Of a DNA stretch of 8,738 nt, positions 6,856 through 8,738 are shown piece by piece. The position numbers and the translations under genes were made by a program. The notes under the pieces were generated by a model. The model ran no database searches. It had not been told where the DNA came from and was given only the letters and a program-made list of their open reading frames with translations. The DNA is from an uncultured Halieaceae bacterium (GTDB lineage Bacteria > Pseudomonadota > Gammaproteobacteria > Pseudomonadales > Halieaceae): the NCBI GenBank assembly GCA_913063005.1, contig CAJXZI010000066.1, positions 1-8,738 on the forward strand, given 5' to 3'. The number at the start of each line of letters is the position of its first letter. Position 1 is the first letter of the stretch.

Positions 6856-8738
6856 ATGAAAATCGTAATCAGAGTGGTCGTCGCTGTCTTAGTCGTAGCA
6901 GGCCTGTATGCAACAAACCTCTTTTTAAAGCCCATCAGCAGAATTAAAGCGTCGCTCGCACAAACCAGTATCAGCGCACCCATCAATGTCGATGGTGAGG
7001 TGTTCCGCGATTTGAACCGCAACGGCAAGCTGGACGCCTACGAGGACTATCGGGTCGCAACGGCCGATCGTGTAGAAGACCTCCTCAAGCAAATGACGCT
7101 CGAGGAAAAAGTCGGACAGATGTTCCATCCGCCGGTGCTCATCGAGCCAGACCCTCTGTTCAGGGTGTTTCTGGAGGCAATGAACGCCGGTACGTCTATT
7201 GAAGAACTGATCACTCGAAAGTCACTCACCCATTTCAATTTCTATGGTGGTGCCAGCCCCGAAAACATCGCAAAGCGCTTAAACGAATTGCAGCGTATCG
7301 CCGAGCGCACTCGCTTGGGTATTCCTCTCTCCATTAGCAGCGACCCGGTTCATGAAGTGCCGCGAGGTGGCGGTATTGCATCCTTCACCCTGGGTGGCGT
7401 CTCAAAATGGCCATCACAACTCGGTTTTGCTGCCGGTCGCGATGCCAGCATGCTCGAAGCCTTTGGCAAAATCGCCGCTGCTGAATATCGCGCAATGGGG
7501 TTCACAACAGCGCTCCACCCGATGAGCGATATGGCCACCGAGCCACGCTGGGCCCGAAACTTTGGCACCTTTGGCTCAAATGCTGAACTGTCAGCGGAGA
7601 TGACCGTTGCTTACATGAAGGGATTTCAGGGCGAGGGTCTTAGCGACCAGAGCGTCATGACCATGGTCAAGCACTTCCCTGGAGGCGGCCCTCAGCTCGA
7701 CGGTTTGGACCCTCACCTCAAATCGGGCGAGAGTCAGGTTTACCCCGGTGAAAACTTTGACTATCACCTAGCACCGTTTATTGCCGCCATTGAGAACGAC
7801 ATGCGCGTTGTAATGCCCTACTACGGCATCCCCACGGCGCAAACCGACGAAGATGTTGCGATGGCTTACAACCGTTACATCTTGACAGACCTCCTTCGTG
7901 ACGAGCTTGGATTCGAAGGGGTTGTTTGCACGGACTGGGGCGTTGTCACAGGTCGTATCTGGGGTGTTGAGGAGCTCACCGTCGAAGAGCGTTACTTAAA
8001 ATCCGTTGAAGCCGGCGTGGATCAGTACGGTGGTGAAAGCGATCCCGAGTACATCGTCGACCTCGTTAACAGGGGTGCGATTAGCGAGGCGCGCATTGAT
8101 GAATCGGTGCGCCGAATCCTGAAAAATAAATTCGATCTCGGCCTTTTCGAAGAGCCATTCGTCGACGAAGCAGTGATTAATGAGCTGGTTAACCTTCCTG
8201 AGTACACAGCGCTAGGCATGCAGGCACAACGCAACGCCGTTGTGTTGCTCGATAACGAGACCGCTACGCTACCACTCGCCGCCAAAACGCGGATTTTCGT
8301 CGATGGCCTCGAGCCTGATATTGCGGCGAACTACGGCACCGTTGTTGATAGCCCCGAAGAAGCCGACGTGGTACTCCTCTTTCTCAACACCGTCTTTAAT
8401 GGCAACCAACCGGCCGGTACGGACAGCACCTTCGATCAGATGATGGCCACACGCTTCCCTGACACTAACTTGGCTTTCAATGACGAGATCCTTACTAAAG
8501 CGAAGTCCTACAGCGAAATAAGTCAGCTTGTAACCTTGGTGGACCTTAATCGGCCGGCGGTTTTGACCGAGCTCAAAGGTATGAGTAGCGCCTTGGTCGG
8601 GACGTTTGGTGTGTCCGATGAAGCCATGCTGGATGTTGTCTTCGGTGAGCACAACCCGGTAGGCAAACTCCCGTTTGAACTTCCGTCCTCGATGGCCGAG
8701 GTCGAGGCGCAGCTGGAGGATGTACCGGACGATACTGC
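6856..8738 (+). CDS. Glycoside hydrolase family 3 (beta-glucosidase/beta-xylosidase type), membrane-anchored, partial at 3' end
   Basis: A retaining exo-glycosidase that removes sugars from the non-reducing ends of beta-glycosides; specificity is not readable from the sequence. I translated 627 residues from the ATG at 6856 to the edge with no stop, so the open end is a window effect. The N-terminus is a short basic start plus a hydrophobic stretch, IVIRVVVAVLVVAGLYA (3-19): an uncleaved anchor or a signal peptide. An EF-hand-like loop, DLNRNGKLDAYE (52-63), precedes MTLEEKVGQM, where the GH3 N-terminal barrel begins. The barrel shows SSDP (Asp163), EPRWARNFGTFG, VKHFPGGG (Lys272-His273) and the nucleophile Asp360 in GVVCTDWG. 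The GH3 C-terminal domain starts near 456 (AQRNAVVLLDNE), with LNRPAVLTEL and NPVGKLPFELP (about 601-609). Relatives of this type end soon after, so probably only 40-80 residues are missing. GAGGA lies 9 nt before the start. The gene diverges from the receptor-phytase unit. Confidence 0.93.
   Translation, partial: MKIVIRVVVAVLVVAGLYATNLFLKPISRIKASLAQTSISAPINVDGEVFRDLNRNGKLDAYEDYRVATADRVEDLLKQMTLEEKVGQMFHPPVLIEPDPLFRVFLEAMNAGTSIEELITRKSLTHFNFYGGASPENIAKRLNELQRIAERTRLGIPLSISSDPVHEVPRGGGIASFTLGGVSKWPSQLGFAAGRDASMLEAFGKIAAAEYRAMGFTTALHPMSDMATEPRWARNFGTFGSNAELSAEMTVAYMKGFQGEGLSDQSVMTMVKHFPGGGPQLDGLDPHLKSGESQVYPGENFDYHLAPFIAAIENDMRVVMPYYGIPTAQTDEDVAMAYNRYILTDLLRDELGFEGVVCTDWGVVTGRIWGVEELTVEERYLKSVEAGVDQYGGESDPEYIVDLVNRGAISEARIDESVRRILKNKFDLGLFEEPFVDEAVINELVNLPEYTALGMQAQRNAVVLLDNETATLPLAAKTRIFVDGLEPDIAANYGTVVDSPEEADVVLLFLNTVFNGNQPAGTDSTFDQMMATRFPDTNLAFNDEILTKAKSYSEISQLVTLVDLNRPAVLTELKGMSSALVGTFGVSDEAMLDVVFGEHNPVGKLPFELPSSMAEVEAQLEDVPDDT
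7009..7044 (+). other. EF-hand-like calcium-binding loop in the GH3 enzyme
   Basis: Residues 52-63, DLNRNGKLDAYE, fit the canonical 12-residue EF-hand loop: Asp at 1, Asn at 3, Asn at 5, Gly at 6, a hydrophobic residue at 8, Asp at 9 and Glu at 12. The pattern is seen directly. Similar acidic loops occur before the barrel in many GH3 proteins. Calcium binding itself is inferred. Confidence 0.55.

Noticed and set aside
6925..8652. Several minus-strand frames of 60-127 codons
   Set aside because: They are shadows of the GH3 gene, which reads through with all family motifs on the plus strand.

Overview
The window holds five protein-coding genes of a Gram-negative bacterium. There is a TonB-dependent outer-membrane receptor, a phytase with a lipoprotein-type signal, an amidase and a membrane-anchored glycoside hydrolase. 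Moderate GC, acidic proteins and this gene set suggest a marine gammaproteobacterium, perhaps of the OM60/NOR5 (Halieaceae) type. That placement is inferred from protein style only. I saw no RNA gene, CRISPR array, insertion sequence or other mobile element.

Layout. Positions 1-1055 (minus) are the N-terminal two thirds of an AbgT-family transporter whose C-terminus lies off the left edge. Positions 1056-1450 are a gene-poor gap with a probable leftward terminator for the amidase and two sets of repeats that could be operators for the transporter gene. Positions 1451-2944 (minus) are an amidase-signature hydrolase with its full Ser-cisSer-Lys triad. Positions 3058-4116 (minus) are a beta-propeller phytase. 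Positions 4117-6675 (minus) are a complete TonB-dependent receptor. Positions 6676-6855 are a divergent promoter region. Positions 6856-8738 (plus) are a GH3 beta-glucosidase/beta-xylosidase-type enzyme that runs off the right edge with only its extreme C-terminus missing.

How the parts fit. The receptor and phytase form a tight leftward pair: the receptor's TAA stop is followed at once by the phytase GTG start, so the two are probably translationally coupled. The simplest reading is a phosphate-scavenging unit. The phytase, tethered by lipid, strips phosphate from inositol phosphates, and the receptor imports the substrate or a product across the outer membrane using TonB energy. The amidase follows about 113 nt or more downstream on the same strand and may be co-transcribed. 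The AbgT transporter lies beyond a putative terminator and probably has its own promoter. It could pair functionally with the amidase, because AbgT proteins handle p-aminobenzoyl-glutamate-like amides, but this is conjecture. The GH3 gene is divergent from the receptor and may share control with it.

All catalytic families here are known. The less usual points are the TAA/GTG coupling of receptor and phytase, the regularly phased repeats upstream of the transporter gene, and the textbook EF-hand-like loop near the N-terminus of the GH3 enzyme.
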